A stretch of 64,000 nucleotides of DNA, from positions 2,217,025 through 2,281,024 of the forward strand of contig NZ_LN869529.1 of the NCBI RefSeq assembly GCF_001244995.1, given 5' to 3'. A model generated the notes under the pieces. The model was not told the origin of the DNA and did not search any database. It saw only the letters and a program-made list of their open reading frames with translations. The position numbers and the translations under genes are program-made. The DNA comes from Intestinimonas massiliensis (ex Afouda et al. 2020). GTDB taxonomy: Bacteria > Bacillota > Clostridia > Oscillospirales > Oscillospiraceae. Within the stretch, counting starts at the first letter, position 1. Each line of letters begins with the position of its first letter. Of this stretch, positions 63,749-64,000 are shown one piece after another.

Positions 63749-63824
63749 TGGTGCGCCTTCACGGATTCGAACCGGGGACCCACTGATTAAGAGTCAGTTG
63801 CTCTACCAACTGAGCTAAAGGCGC
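63749..63824 (-). tRNA. tRNA-Lys (CTT)
   Basis: 76 nt, GCGCCTTTAGC start, anticodon loop CTCTTAA (CTT), CCA encoded. Located 3 bp from tRNA-Glu, between 23S and 5S. Confidence 0.92.
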
Positions 63825-63892
63825 ATATCAATCTACACCTTCAAAACTGAACAACGAGAGAGTGGAACAAGCTAAGCCTTGCATAAACATGT

Positions 63893-64000
63893 TAAGGTCA
63901 AGCCCTCGGCGGATTAGTACCGGTCAGCTACACACGTTACCGTGCTTCCACCTCCGGCCTATCAACGATGTAGTCCACATCGTGCCTTACCTCATTTAGA
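63893..64000 (-). rRNA. rrl: 23S ribosomal RNA, 3' end only
   Basis: Minus-strand text ends with ...TACTAATCCGCCGAGGGCTTGACC, the standard 3' end of 23S. The rest lies beyond the window. The 3' boundary is approximate. Confidence 0.92.

Overview
The window looks like a GC-rich chromosome segment from an anaerobic, spore-forming-lineage Firmicute, most probably an Oscillospiraceae-type gut clostridium (Flavonifractor/Intestinimonas-like). This is inferred from strong AAGGAGG ribosome binding sites, pyruvate phosphate dikinase, SpoIID-like and DegV proteins, the Prp-cleaved form of L27, a single-chain PurL, CoA-transferase genes and a Firmicute-style rRNA/tRNA cluster. Species cannot be assigned from the sequence alone.

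Layout. 1-9.8 kb: the start of a branched-chain amino-acid binding lipoprotein, an exported RCC1-repeat/SLH protein, a nucleobase permease, a crotonase-fold isomerase with a two-subunit CoA-transferase, a SpoIID-like protein and citrate synthase. 10-21 kb: a VanS-like sensor kinase with an acetyltransferase, a small ferredoxin, a histidine phosphatase, a MarR plus two-ABC-half-transporter operon, and a TetM-like GTPase fused to a NYN nuclease domain. 21-25 kb: peroxiredoxin, small GNAT, proline-rich protein, a Met-Glu-Val tRNA operon and a VanR-like regulator that has no kinase beside it. 25-34 kb (all minus strand): purL, a peptide-binding lipoprotein, pgeF and secA. 34-43 kb (plus strand): a 2-hydroxyacid dehydrogenase, an RsiV-domain lipoprotein, an RlmD-type methyltransferase, a two-gene ThrE-type exporter, a YjjG-type phosphatase, an SGNH hydrolase, a DUF4358 lipoprotein and a SigV/RsiV-like sigma/anti-sigma pair. 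43-55.8 kb: obg-rpmA-prp-rplU, a phosphoesterase, prmA-degV, DUF1836, ppdK, a corrinoid adenosyltransferase with a nitroreductase, an AraC regulator, a VOC protein and TrmO. 55.8-57.4 kb: an IS110-family insertion sequence, followed by a NifU-domain gene.

57.8-62.9 kb is the most unusual part. A 5.1-kb integrated element sits in the 3' half of a tRNA-Thr(GGT) gene. The displaced original 3' half of the tRNA, with its terminator, remains at the far end. The 17-bp direct repeat (57791-57807 and 62891-62907) and the GTGTGGGTCA repeats near both ends look like the attachment core and integrase arm sites. Its large genes (integrase, type III-like Mod methyltransferase, response regulator) all carry internal or terminal deletions, so it appears to be a stranded, shrinking element. 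It still carries an intact-looking excisionase, an HTH protein and a sigma-like HTH protein.

62.9-64 kb holds the end of an rRNA operon on the minus strand, in the order 23S (partial) - tRNA-Lys - tRNA-Glu - 5S - tRNA-Asn - tRNA-Ile2 - tRNA-Trp - tRNA-Asp - tRNA-Thr. No CRISPR array, prophage structural module or complete restriction system was seen.
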